Shown here piece after piece: positions 27,098 through 35,161 of a stretch of DNA of 64,000 bases. This DNA comes from JAWPMT01 sp965215825. GTDB lineage: Bacteria; Bacteroidota; Bacteroidia; Cytophagales; Cyclobacteriaceae. The notes beneath the pieces are model-generated. The model was given only the letters and a program-made list of their open reading frames with translations. It was not told the origin of the DNA and searched no databases. Position 1 is the stretch's first letter; every line of letters begins with the position of its first letter. Both the position numbers and the translations under genes were made by a program. The DNA lies in assembly GCA_965215825.1 (NCBI GenBank), contig CBDCEM010000003.1, positions 4,960,001-5,024,000 on the forward strand, given 5' to 3'.

Positions 27098-27364
27098 TCA
27101 GACGTTCAAGATTTCATCCAACGAAGCGGGCAATTCATCATGAGGTTCAAACAAAGCGTCGAAATCATTCAGGTGTCCCAGAACTAACGCTATTTTCAAT
27201 AGGGATTCCAGTGAAATTTGACCAGTACTTTCGAAACGCTTAAGGCTTCCCAGAGACACCCCGGATTTAGTAGCCAAACGCTGTTGCGAGAAATTCTTTT
27301 TTTTTCTGATCTGACGAACTTTCCCTGACAACCCTTCCGATATCTCATGAGGCAATTTAAGCAT
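27098..27364 (-). CDS. hipB: HipB-like XRE-family antitoxin and autorepressor
   Basis: This 88-residue protein has one Cro/C1-type helix-turn-helix: IRKKKNFSQQRLATKSGVSL, then GSLKRFESTGQISLESLLKI (about residues 18-62). A short acidic C-terminal tail ending in LDEILNV may contact HipA. It is 1 base upstream of hipA on the same strand. In this family the HTH protein binds its own promoter and inhibits the kinase. Two palindromic sites sit directly upstream of its ATG, as expected of an autoregulated operon. Confidence 0.93.
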   Translation of the reverse strand: MLKLPHEISEGLSGKVRQIRKKKNFSQQRLATKSGVSLGSLKRFESTGQISLESLLKIALVLGHLNDFDALFEPHDELPASLDEILNV

Positions 27365-27372
27365 ATATTTAT

Positions 27373-27434
27373 GGTTAATATATTAACCAAATATAGCAAA
27401 AATCACTTATAATAGATAATATATTAGCTATTAT
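27373..27434 (-). promoter_or_regulatory. hipBA promoter with two palindromic operators
   Basis: Operator 1 (27373-27388) is the perfect 16-base palindrome GGTTAATATATTAACC. Operator 2 (27409-27434) has the same core TAATATATTA (27417-27426) inside outer arms ATAATAG and CTATTAT. The two cores are 41 bases apart, about four helical turns, so they face the same side. On the minus strand the exact -7 element TATATTTG (27388-27395) lies between them. Operator 1 would cover the transcription start, about 17 bases before the hipB ATG, and operator 2 lies just upstream of the polymerase. Confidence 0.82.
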
Positions 27435-27548
27435 GATGGCTATTTACGTTAAGAATTATTCCTTCCTGCAATTATGAGCTGGAGTGGCATCCAGCCTCTA
27501 CATGAATGACGTCTATATTTTCAAATCTCTCAAATTATTGATACCTGA

Positions 27549-28037
27549 TCATATTTGAAGCTCCCTGGGCACTTGATAGAAAAGTCTCTCAGTCCTCCAT
27601 TTTTCATTAGAAACACCTTCTTTGATCTCCAATCCCACTATGCCACAAGTTGGAATATTGTCAATGTAGCTATCATTAATTCGGTTATGAAACATCGTAA
27701 GCCCTGGATTATGACCAAAAATGGCAATGGTATTAAAATTTCGAACAGCCCGGATTACATTCTCAAATTCTACTACACCTGCATGGTATAGCGTATTTGA
27801 AATGATGATCCTTTCCTCAGGATACTTCCAATGATCCGCCAAATGCAAGGCAGTATAAAAGGCACGACTCGCACCACTCGTCATTATAAGGTCCGGAGCG
27901 TCTATCTGAGCCTTAACAAATTGCCCCATTCGAGTCAAGTCTTTTCGCCCTCGTTTACTCAGTGGCCGATCATAATCGTCCAGGTCCTCAAAACTCCAGG
28001 AAGACTTGGCATGCCTAATTAGATAAAGTTTTTTCAT
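27549..28037 (-). CDS. sixA: SixA-type phosphohistidine phosphatase (histidine phosphatase superfamily)
   Basis: This 162-residue cytoplasmic enzyme starts KKLYLIRHAKSSW, which carries the nucleophilic histidine in the RHA motif. DYDRPLSKRGRKDLTRMG, a second phosphate-binding segment TSGASRAFYTAL, and FGHNPGLTMF with the second active-site histidine follow. The length and order match SixA proteins, which remove phosphate from histidine residues of signalling proteins such as histidine phosphotransfer domains. The protein substrate here is unknown; a histidine kinase is encoded 5 kb away, but no link can be shown. It is 67 bases downstream of the glycosyltransferase gene's ATG-proximal neighbour region and separated from hipB by 184 bases. 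Confidence 0.88.
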   Translation of the reverse strand: MKKLYLIRHAKSSWSFEDLDDYDRPLSKRGRKDLTRMGQFVKAQIDAPDLIMTSGASRAFYTALHLADHWKYPEERIIISNTLYHAGVVEFENVIRAVRNFNTIAIFGHNPGLTMFHNRINDSYIDNIPTCGIVGLEIKEGVSNEKWRTERLFYQVPRELQI

Positions 28038-28104
28038 GGAAACTTTAAGTGTTCCTTAGAAAAACGTAACAGAACTGAAAACGACTATTCTAAAAGTAGG
28101 AATA

Positions 28105-29118
28105 TTAACCAGGAAGCCAAAAATCGAAATAAAGGTCGTTCATGCATTTGAAATGTCCCTTTGGACATTGATCAAAACCGATCTTTGAACACGGACGACA
28201 GCCGAGTTTTTTGTTTTCGAAAATGGTGAATGATGTTCGGTAAGGATACATCCCAAACTCTGGGATAGTATTTCCCCATATGGAGAAAATCTTCTTTTTA
28301 AAGGCCGCTGCTACATGCATCAGGCCTGTATCATGCGAAAAAACTGCCGTGGATTGCTGTACCAGAGAAGCGGATTGGTTAAAATTAAACTTTCCGCATG
28401 CATTGTAAACGAGCGCTTTTTTCCCCAACTCATTTTGTAATTGCAGCTCTCGCGGGTCATCCGCATCTCCCTGAACAAAGAACCTCTCTATCTCGACTCC
28501 AACCGCCTGATCTTCCTTTCCCCCAAGCAAAATGATGGGTTTATTAATCCGGTCACACAATTCAATTAATCGGGTGGTTGGAAGTCTCTTAGTGGCATGC
28601 TGCCCACCTACTACAACCGCATAAAACCCATTCCGATGCGTTTCCGGAAGCCAATCTGTTTCTACAATATCTCTATCCGGAATAAAGTAATCCAGGCCCA
28701 AAGCGTCCATTTTCACATCAAGAGGCTCAACAGTTTCCATGTAGCGATCCACAATGTGTTTCGACGGCAGGCGATTGAGCTTAAATCGCACCATCAGCAT
28801 TTTTTCCCAATTGAGCTTATCAAAGCTATAAGATCGGGCTTTGAGTAGACGCTTAAGTATCCCGGTTCTCAAATTGTTGTGAAGATCGATGATCACATCG
28901 AACGATTCTTTTTTCAGCTCCTCGTAGAATTTCCACAGACTATCACCCAATAAGTGTACCCGATCGATGTATGGATTGGATTCAAGAATATTGTGGAATG
29001 CCCTTTTTGTAGCATAGTGAATTTCTACCTCTTGAAGTTGTGACTTCAGGGTTCTGACTACCGGTGAAGTAAGTACGATATCTCCGACCGAAGAAAAACG
29101 TATAATTAAAATCTTCAT
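28105..29118 (-). CDS. Glycosyltransferase family 9 (heptosyltransferase-like)
   Basis: This 337-residue enzyme starts KILIIRFSSVGDIVLTSPVV, the classic N-terminus of lipopolysaccharide heptosyltransferases. FDVIIDLHNNLRTGIL follows, and FYAVVVGGQHATKRLP introduces the C-terminal domain. The donor-site motif HDTGLMHVAAAFKKKIFSIW lies near residues 255-275. The C-terminus has a cysteine cluster (GCRPCSKIGFDQCPKGHFKC) seen in several Bacteroidota members, which may bind a metal or form disulfides. GT9 enzymes add heptose or related sugars to the lipid A core in the cytoplasm. It sits just upstream of the SixA-type gene on the same strand (67-base gap). Confidence 0.92.
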   Translation of the reverse strand: MKILIIRFSSVGDIVLTSPVVRTLKSQLQEVEIHYATKRAFHNILESNPYIDRVHLLGDSLWKFYEELKKESFDVIIDLHNNLRTGILKRLLKARSYSFDKLNWEKMLMVRFKLNRLPSKHIVDRYMETVEPLDVKMDALGLDYFIPDRDIVETDWLPETHRNGFYAVVVGGQHATKRLPTTRLIELCDRINKPIILLGGKEDQAVGVEIERFFVQGDADDPRELQLQNELGKKALVYNACGKFNFNQSASLVQQSTAVFSHDTGLMHVAAAFKKKIFSIWGNTIPEFGMYPYRTSFTIFENKKLGCRPCSKIGFDQCPKGHFKCMNDLYFDFWLPG

Positions 29119-29265
29119 TCAATTGAAATGTCGCGGCAAGGAAGCATCAGATGAAATCATTGCCAAAGAAATTGGTTAAATTGTAATACTACGTCAAAAG
29201 TAGATGGAACCTCTATTCTGAGAACCTTACTTTCGGACGATTGTTCAACTTTAAAATGCTTAGTC

Positions 29266-29673
29266 ATGAACTACTGGTTGATTAAATCGGAACCTGGCAC
29301 ATATTCGTGGGATGACTTTGTCAAATTAGGCCGAGACCATTGGGATGGTGTCCGAAACTTCAAGGCCCGAAATAACATGAAAGCCATGAAAATCGGTGAT
29401 CAGGCTCTTTTTTATCATTCTGTTTCTGAGAAATCTGTGGTCGGAATAGCAGAAGTTGTCCGAGAATATTATCCGGACCCCACAACCGATGACCACCGCT
29501 GGTATGTTGTGGATTTTGTCCCGGTACGCCCCCTGAAAAGACCTGTTACCTTAGCCGAGATCAAGGAAGACGAGCGTTTATCGGACATGGTATTGGTTAA
29601 ACATAGCCGATTATCTGTTCAGCCAGTTAAACCCGAGGAGTTTGATCTCGTCATTGGAAAAAGTGAATCATAA
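29266..29673 (+). CDS. EVE-domain protein (PUA-like fold)
   Basis: This 135-residue protein has the EVE signature throughout: MNYWLIKSEPGTYSWDDF, then HWDGVRNFKARNNMKAMKIG, ALFYHSVSEKSVVGIAEVV, and VVDFVPVRPLKRPVTLAEIK. EVE domains share the PUA fold and include readers of modified bases in DNA or RNA; bacterial stand-alone members are of unclear function. A near-consensus -7 element TACTTTCG lies at 29228-29235, about 30 bases before the ATG. It is divergent from the glycosyltransferase and 73 bases upstream of a secreted-protein gene. Confidence 0.95.
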   Translation: MNYWLIKSEPGTYSWDDFVKLGRDHWDGVRNFKARNNMKAMKIGDQALFYHSVSEKSVVGIAEVVREYYPDPTTDDHRWYVVDFVPVRPLKRPVTLAEIKEDERLSDMVLVKHSRLSVQPVKPEEFDLVIGKSES

Positions 29674-29746
29674 AGGATTGGTTCATGATGATTGTTAATT
29701 ATTAAAAGCACAAGGTTTGTCTAGTTTCACTTTTAACTCCATATCA

Positions 29747-31300
29747 ATGAGAAAGCTTTTGATATTTCTGTTTATAGCAATTCAGATTCCGCTTTCCGCA
29801 CAAAAGAAAAAGGAAAAAGACACCAGTAGTCTGCTGGTACAACCCAATCGTCTTGAATTCGAAGTAAAACGGATACAACAGGAATTCACGATCATCAACG
29901 GAAGTTACGATGGACTGCTCGTGGTTGAGGAAACTTACAAGAAAGTAGACGGAAAATACACCTGGAACCTAACCAAACTAGACACAGCATTACAGGAGGA
30001 ATGGAAGAAATCGCTATTCGTTGATGTCAATAGTCGTCTGATAGGTTACGAGTACTTTGGAGGTAAATATTATTTATTATTGACCGCCTCACAATACCGA
30101 CAGCAGGATTTATTGGTATACGAAATTGACGACAATGAGCAAGTAAATGAATTTGAGATCACTACGGTATTTCCCATTAGGATGGAATATTTTGAGGTGA
30201 TCGGAGAAACACTAATTCTTGGTGGAAATGTCAATAATAAACCTGCAATTATCACCTACAATGTGAATGAAAAGAAGCCCAAAGTACTTCCTGGTTTCTA
30301 TGAATCACGCAATCAACTCATGGATATCATCATCGACGATGATGAGGAAATGTTCACAGTAGTAGTTCGTGAAAAGCTGGTCAGCAGACAATATACGATC
30401 AGGGCCAAAACTTTCACCTCCGAAGGCCTGATGGTTCAGGATTTATTCATCACTCCGGGCGAAAAGAAAAACCTGATCGATGGCGCATCTACCACATTTG
30501 ACAATGGCATCCAATTAGTAGCGGGAGCACAATCCAAACGGAGCACTTCATACAGTAAAGGGTTATACCTGGCAAAATTTGTAAATGGCCGCCAGCAGTT
30601 CATTAAATATCACAACTTCGCTGATCTTGAAAATTTCTTTGGTTACCTCAACGACAAGCGCGAGCAACGAATCAAGGCACGTATCAAACGTAGGAAAGAC
30701 CTGGGGAAAAACAGCAAGTTCAACTATCGCCTTCTTATTCATGAGATGAAAGAGTTGGAAAATGGCATTAATTTGATGGTAGCAGAAGCTTACTATCCCA
30801 GATACAGTGGAGCGGGCAACTATGGAACACCCTATGCCTATGGCTCATATAGCCGAGGCAATCCTACCACCTTTATGGGATACAAGTTTACCCACGCCAT
30901 TGTGGTCGCCTTTAACAACAATGGTGAGATTGTCTGGGATCACAGCTTCAAGATCAAAGACGTAGAAACTTACTCACTTGACAAGCTGGTGTCAGTAGGT
31001 AATTTTGGTGACGAAACGGTATTGATGTACCTCGATGAAAATGAGATCCGTTCCAAGATCGTACGTGAAAATGAGGTATTGGAAGGGAAAACTTACAATC
31101 CAGTAAAACTTAATGATGAAACCGAAGAACTGCGATCAAAATCGTCATTGGACGAAGGTCTGGATCACTGGTATGACGAGTGCTTTTATGCCTCCGGAAT
31201 CCAGAACCTGGCAAAGCCTGGGGGATTAGGATTCAAGAACAGTCGCAAGGTCTTCTACATCAACAAGATTCAATATAATAAGGAAGGGTTGGTGAATTAG
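29747..31300 (+). CDS. Secreted protein of unknown function
   Basis: The ATG at 29747 is chosen because the product then begins with a signal peptide (MRKLLIFLFIAIQIPLSAQ). An in-frame TTG at 29717 would add ten residues ahead of it. The 517-residue protein is rich in beta-strand-like alternation with paired motifs such as EYFGGKYYLLLTAS and EVIGETLILGGNVNN, suggestive of a propeller-like fold. A Tyr/Gly-rich loop (YYPRYSGAGNYGTPYAYGS) lies near residues 355-375. I do not recognise a family. It is probably periplasmic or on the outer membrane. It is convergent with the LytTR gene at 31353; no strong terminator is visible between them. Confidence 0.78.
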   Translation: MRKLLIFLFIAIQIPLSAQKKKEKDTSSLLVQPNRLEFEVKRIQQEFTIINGSYDGLLVVEETYKKVDGKYTWNLTKLDTALQEEWKKSLFVDVNSRLIGYEYFGGKYYLLLTASQYRQQDLLVYEIDDNEQVNEFEITTVFPIRMEYFEVIGETLILGGNVNNKPAIITYNVNEKKPKVLPGFYESRNQLMDIIIDDDEEMFTVVVREKLVSRQYTIRAKTFTSEGLMVQDLFITPGEKKNLIDGASTTFDNGIQLVAGAQSKRSTSYSKGLYLAKFVNGRQQFIKYHNFADLENFFGYLNDKREQRIKARIKRRKDLGKNSKFNYRLLIHEMKELENGINLMVAEAYYPRYSGAGNYGTPYAYGSYSRGNPTTFMGYKFTHAIVVAFNNNGEIVWDHSFKIKDVETYSLDKLVSVGNFGDETVLMYLDENEIRSKIVRENEVLEGKTYNPVKLNDETEELRSKSSLDEGLDHWYDECFYASGIQNLAKPGGLGFKNSRKVFYINKIQYNKEGLVN

Positions 31301-31352
31301 TCTCTTCGGCTCTTAGTCAAAGATCTGAAAAGAGAGGGATTTATTTAGTATA

Positions 31353-32087
31353 TCACCCCACCTCCAATACCTCCAATACCGCTTCCCGTTTTGTTCTAGG
31401 AATACTCAGTGGTTTGTCTCCATCGATGTAAAGATTTCCATTTTCAATCTTGGATACTTTCGTGGTGTTGATGATCAGAGATCTATTTAAGATGTAGAAA
31501 TCTTCAAAATGGCTCAAATGCTTTTCATAGAAATCTTTCAAGGAGGCTTTGATCATCACGTAATCTTCTTGATCCGTGAATACTTTCACATAATGATCAC
31601 TGGCCTCTATCCATTTAATTCGGTCTGTTTCTAAACTTTGATAAACGCCTCGTTTCACGGTCAGCCAAATCTTCTTTCTTTCTCGCTGCTCAACACCATT
31701 GATATGATATCCTTGTTGGATTTTCATCAAGAACAAACGAATCACCAAACGAAGATGGTCTTGTGACACGGGGGTTAAAATCAACTGATCCGGAAAAAGC
31801 TGACTGATCTGATTTACATCGAAAGGAAAGGAGCCCTGAACCAAATACAAATAGGGGATCGGAAATCTGGCTGTTTGTTGTTGAATGATGGACTGACTTT
31901 GATATAATTCTTCTTCTGTCTCTATCTGGAAGATAGCGCCATGAAAGGAGGCTATTCCATCCACTTCCCGAACATGACGAATTTCCTGAATTGTCTTTAC
32001 AGCTATTGAATGGCTGGCTTCCAGTACGGCTTCACCAAGATTATAAGGATCGCCGGAATGTGAACTAATGGCTGTAAGTATCTTCAT
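31353..32087 (-). CDS. LytTR-domain regulator with a degenerate (pseudo-)receiver domain
   Basis: This 244-residue protein ends in a complete LytTR DNA-binding domain at about residues 142-242: RIKWIEASDHYVKVFTDQ, then ILNRSLIINTTKVSKIENG and LSIPRTKREAVLEVL. The N-terminal 125 residues have the length and strand/helix order of a receiver domain, but the active site is gone. Where the next-door response regulator has ALIDIQL, FISGVT and LQKPYDD, this one has AIFQIET, LVQGSF and ILTPVSQ. The phospho-acceptor Asp becomes Gln, the Thr/Ser is lost and the conserved Lys becomes Thr. It therefore cannot work by standard phosphorylation. It is downstream of the receiver-LytTR gene on the same strand but 247 bases away, so it probably has its own promoter. 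Confidence 0.85.
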   Translation of the reverse strand: MKILTAISSHSGDPYNLGEAVLEASHSIAVKTIQEIRHVREVDGIASFHGAIFQIETEEELYQSQSIIQQQTARFPIPYLYLVQGSFPFDVNQISQLFPDQLILTPVSQDHLRLVIRLFLMKIQQGYHINGVEQRERKKIWLTVKRGVYQSLETDRIKWIEASDHYVKVFTDQEDYVMIKASLKDFYEKHLSHFEDFYILNRSLIINTTKVSKIENGNLYIDGDKPLSIPRTKREAVLEVLEVG

Positions 32088-32097
32088 GTCGATAGGG

Positions 32098-32113
32098 TTC
32101 TATTACAATAGAA
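32098..32113. promoter_or_regulatory. Palindrome upstream of the pseudo-receiver LytTR gene
   Basis: TTCTATTACAATAGAA has 7-base perfect arms around a 2-base centre and lies 10 bases upstream of the gene's ATG. It may be an operator; no factor is known. Confidence 0.4.
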
Positions 32114-32179
32114 TATCAAGTTCACGATGAAATGATATCTAAATGGAAGATGGAATAATTAAAACCTGATGAAAAACTT

Positions 32180-32209
32180 ACTTCGTGAAGTGCTGTTTAT
32201 ACTTCGTGA
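32180..32209. promoter_or_regulatory. Two ACTTCGTGA direct repeats spaced by two helical turns
   Basis: ACTTCGTGA occurs at 32180-32188 and again at 32201-32209, exactly 21 bases apart. LytTR regulators bind paired direct repeats with about two-turn spacing, and this pair lies between two LytTR genes, about 95 bases upstream of one of them. The first copy also forms ACTTC-GT-GAAGT. The rest of the 247-base gap is AT-rich and shows no gene. Confidence 0.5.
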
Positions 32210-32334
32210 TATACTACGGGGCATACGTAAAGTGTTTCACAATTATCATGAACCGAACCATTATCTACGTACCAAATATTGAATTTTACGATCCAATCGG
32301 AACTATTCAGAATTCTACTAAATATCAATCAGGC

Positions 32335-33102
32335 TCAATCAGGTATCCCCAAATAGTTGAACAGTTCTCTTCTACGATCTTTAGGCACCAGTAGCGATTT
32401 ATTGTTCATTGTTTTGAACTCTTTCATAATCACTTGATTACCCTCTATCCGTTCTACGTAATTTAAATTTATTATCGTGCTCCTGTTTAATAAATAGAAA
32501 GTCCCAAGCGGACCAAGGCCATTTTCGAATACTTCTTGTTTTAGTTTGGCACTGGTTACGATAGGTTTTTCGTTTCTGATATAAAACCGACAATGATGAT
32601 CCAACGCTTCTACACATATTATATGCCGAGGATCAACTTTTTCATAAACGGATCGATCACTTTTGATCCAATAGCGGTCTTTGTTCCTGGGTCGAAAAAC
32701 TCTTCTCAGGTCTCCTGAAGGATTTAATTCTACCTTCTGCAACACATATTCCAATGCCCGAAAAAAACTCTCGTCATCATATGGCTTTTGTAGAAAATCA
32801 CTGGACTGGACCAGGTCGGCCCTCTCCACTACCTCTTTTTCGGTAACTCCGGAAATAAACAAAATAGGAACCGGGTGAAACTGCTGTATAGTTTCAGCAA
32901 TATTAATACCTGCATAAAGATCATTTTTCAACTGAATATCAATCAATGCCAGTTGAAATTTTCGTTCTTTAACGATAGAAACTACCGAAGCAAATTCGGA
33001 ATAAGGCCCAAGTACATTGGTCTCTTCTCCCATGTGTTTTTGGACACGATCAACAACCTTAGCCGCTTGGTCTGGATCGTCTTCCACCAGTAGGACATTC
33101 AT
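32335..33102 (-). CDS. Response regulator, receiver domain plus LytTR DNA-binding domain
   Basis: This 255-residue protein has a canonical receiver domain: MNVLLVEDDPDQ with the acidic pocket, LALIDIQL with the phospho-acceptor Asp near residue 55, ILFISGVT, and FLQKPYDD with the conserved Lys. A LytTR domain follows at about residues 140-250 (ICVEALDHHCRFYIRN, LLNRSTIINLNYVERIEGNQ, VPKDRRRELFNYLG). It should act as a phosphorylation-controlled transcription factor. The upstream gene on the same strand is a TPR histidine kinase, 143 bases away, and is its likely partner. Just before its ATG there is a tandem 9-base repeat (CCAAATAGA twice on the minus strand). Confidence 0.94.
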   Translation of the reverse strand: MNVLLVEDDPDQAAKVVDRVQKHMGEETNVLGPYSEFASVVSIVKERKFQLALIDIQLKNDLYAGINIAETIQQFHPVPILFISGVTEKEVVERADLVQSSDFLQKPYDDESFFRALEYVLQKVELNPSGDLRRVFRPRNKDRYWIKSDRSVYEKVDPRHIICVEALDHHCRFYIRNEKPIVTSAKLKQEVFENGLGPLGTFYLLNRSTIINLNYVERIEGNQVIMKEFKTMNNKSLLVPKDRRRELFNYLGIPD

Positions 33103-33181
33103 CTATTTGGTCTATTTGGTTGTCTTTTTGGATAGACTAATTTCCGAAAATTAATCAAATTCAACTAATTCACAAATGACG

Positions 33182-33189
33182 CAAAGATA
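33182..33189 (-). promoter_or_regulatory. -7 promoter element TATCTTTG for the receiver-LytTR gene
   Basis: CAAAGATA on the plus strand reads TATCTTTG on the minus strand, an exact TAnnTTTG match 80 bases before the response-regulator ATG. It suggests that the regulator has its own promoter in addition to any read-through from the kinase gene. Confidence 0.5.
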
Positions 33190-33245
33190 AATACCTGCTA
33201 ATTAGGACAGGCCTCTAGTCAATTTTAGCTAGCTGTTTTCGGGCA

Positions 33246-35090
33246 CTATGATACTTTAATTTCGAAGGAACTGAGATTCCAGTTGTCTTCCACTTCCCTT
33301 ATTAATTCTGATCGCAATGTCTTTAAAATTTGTTGGATGATTTGCTGCCCCATTCCATGACTTTTTCTGGTCGTTGGAAAAGGAGCGCCATCGTCTTTGA
33401 AGAGCACCTTAAGCGTATCGTCAACATCAGCTATCGTAATGTGGATGGTACCTCCTTGTTCCGCAAAGGAGTGCTTCAGAGAATTTGTTAAAAGTTCATT
33501 CAACACCAGAAGCAGGGCTGAAGCTTTCTGCCCGCTGATGTGTACTCTTGAAATGGAAAATTCCAGATCTACTCCCTTCGAAGCAAAACCTTGTGCGTCG
33601 CTAATATCTTCCAACCTTTCTTCCAGATAATCGCTCAACTCCACCTTATCGTATTTCTCCTCATAAAGTGATTCATCAACTGCAGCACTTGCCAGTAACT
33701 GTCCGCGAATTTCTTCTGAGATTGGGACATTAACAGCCGATATCTCGTTGAGCAAGCGCATGTAATCGTTCTTCTTTCTATGGTACATGTCGCGATTAAT
33801 CAATTTAAGGTTTTCATTGAGTCGCTTAATTCTGACACGTTGCCTCACTACGAATAATATTAATACAACTAAAATGAGTGCCGCTCCAGTCACAATACCA
33901 ATTACCGTTAGTCGTTGTTCCGCTAGACGAAATTGATTCTGAGCCTCTTCTTCCTGACTTTTGCGTTCTTCTTCTTTTTGATTAAGGGCAAATGCACTTT
34001 GAAGCTCCATAACTTTCACTTTTTCCTGATTGTAAAGGCTGTCCTTGAGGACGGACCACTGATTCAAAGCCTGATAAGCCCTGGCCGTATCACCTATCAT
34101 CAGGTAATAGTCATTCATGGCATCTATGTTGTCAATCAGAATGGTGTAATTCTCTTCGGACTCGGCATAAGTCCTTGCTTCCTTCAAGTATAAAATCGCA
34201 TCTGTTGGCCTTCCCATGTCCAGGTAGAGTTGACCCAGGTCATTTCCAGTAAAAGCCACTGCATAGCTATCCGTAAGATTCTTTCTGATATCATAGGCCT
34301 GCATTAAGTAATATTCTGCCGAATCATAAGTCCCTTTAGCATGATAAAGACTACCAAGATTGTGCAGTGGAAACGCTACTGAACGGGGCTTTGAGCTTAC
34401 TAGCTTTTCTTTAAGAGCCTTATGCAAATAATAAAGGGCACTATCCCATTGTTCAAGTTCCGTTAAACTGATACCAATATTATTTAAGGCGGTATTGAAT
34501 CTAACGGCATCTTGTACCTGCATGTATGCCTTCTTTGCCTGATGGTGATAGACTAGTGCTCGGTTATAATCTTCCTGATTAATGTAAATACTCCCCAATG
34601 TACTGGTAAGTCTTGCTATTGCCTTTATGTTATCGTTTCTCCTGGCAACCGTTAAGCTCTCTATGATAATGGCACTTGCTTGTGAATATTTACCCCAATT
34701 ACGATACAAATTCCCTAAATTATAAGAATGATTTACTAGACGAACGGAATCCCCGGTTAGCCTATCAACAGCGATTGCTTGTTCATAGTAGTTTTTGGCA
34801 CTATCAAATTCACCCATTTTCTTAAATGACACGCCTATATCATTTAATGATTTAGCAATTCTTGAGGAGTCCCTGGACTGACGATATTCTTCCAAAGCCC
34901 GTTTATAGAAAAATATAGATTTGGCGAAGTTTCCGTCGTAATAACAGGAGTCTCCAAGTGCAAATAATTGATCCCCAGATTTCGAATTTTGTGGAATGCC
35001 TGATGCTACAAAAACTGTTAGCATAACGCAGTTAATGAGCAAATAATACCGTATGAATCTTCCCTTGCCAAAAAATTGACGTGCCTTCAT
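33246..35090 (-). CDS. TPR-containing sensor histidine kinase (HisKA_2-like)
   Basis: This 614-residue protein begins with a signal or membrane segment (YYLLINCVMLTVFVASGIP). About seven tetratricopeptide repeats fill residues 40-340, for example AKSLNDIGVSFKKMGEFDSA and VAFPLHNLGSLYHAKGTYDS. A charged coiled coil and a membrane span follow (VIGIVTGAALILVVLILFVV, about residues 398-418). The dimerisation helix contains MYHRKKNDYMRLLNEI, whose His fits the HisKA_2 phospho-acceptor. The ATPase has the N-box LNELLTNSLKHSF near 530-542, FKDDGAPFP near 564 and SHGMGQQI near 576. The TPRs are periplasmic by topology, so they should sense a protein or peptide. The likely partner is the receiver-LytTR regulator downstream. 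Confidence 0.93.
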   Translation of the reverse strand: MKARQFFGKGRFIRYYLLINCVMLTVFVASGIPQNSKSGDQLFALGDSCYYDGNFAKSIFFYKRALEEYRQSRDSSRIAKSLNDIGVSFKKMGEFDSAKNYYEQAIAVDRLTGDSVRLVNHSYNLGNLYRNWGKYSQASAIIIESLTVARRNDNIKAIARLTSTLGSIYINQEDYNRALVYHHQAKKAYMQVQDAVRFNTALNNIGISLTELEQWDSALYYLHKALKEKLVSSKPRSVAFPLHNLGSLYHAKGTYDSAEYYLMQAYDIRKNLTDSYAVAFTGNDLGQLYLDMGRPTDAILYLKEARTYAESEENYTILIDNIDAMNDYYLMIGDTARAYQALNQWSVLKDSLYNQEKVKVMELQSAFALNQKEEERKSQEEEAQNQFRLAEQRLTVIGIVTGAALILVVLILFVVRQRVRIKRLNENLKLINRDMYHRKKNDYMRLLNEISAVNVPISEEIRGQLLASAAVDESLYEEKYDKVELSDYLEERLEDISDAQGFASKGVDLEFSISRVHISGQKASALLLVLNELLTNSLKHSFAEQGGTIHITIADVDDTLKVLFKDDGAPFPTTRKSHGMGQQIIQQILKTLRSELIREVEDNWNLSSFEIKVS

Positions 35091-35120
35091 ACTTTAAATA
35101 TCGGCACGAACATAAAGAAA

Positions 35121-35151
35121 AAGAAACCACCTTGGTATTAGATGGTTTCTT
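35121..35151 (-). terminator. Rho-independent terminator after the small lipoprotein gene
   Basis: On the minus strand AAGAAACCA (35151-35143) pairs with TGGTTTCTT (35129-35121) around a 13-base loop, and TTTCTTT follows. It lies 11 bases after the lipoprotein stop and separates that gene from the kinase gene. Confidence 0.75.
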
Positions 35152-35161
35152 GGGTTTCATT

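Noticed and set aside
31301..31352. TCTCTT/AAGAGA pairing between convergent genes as a terminator
   Set aside because: Stem is short and loop long; no clear T-run on either side.
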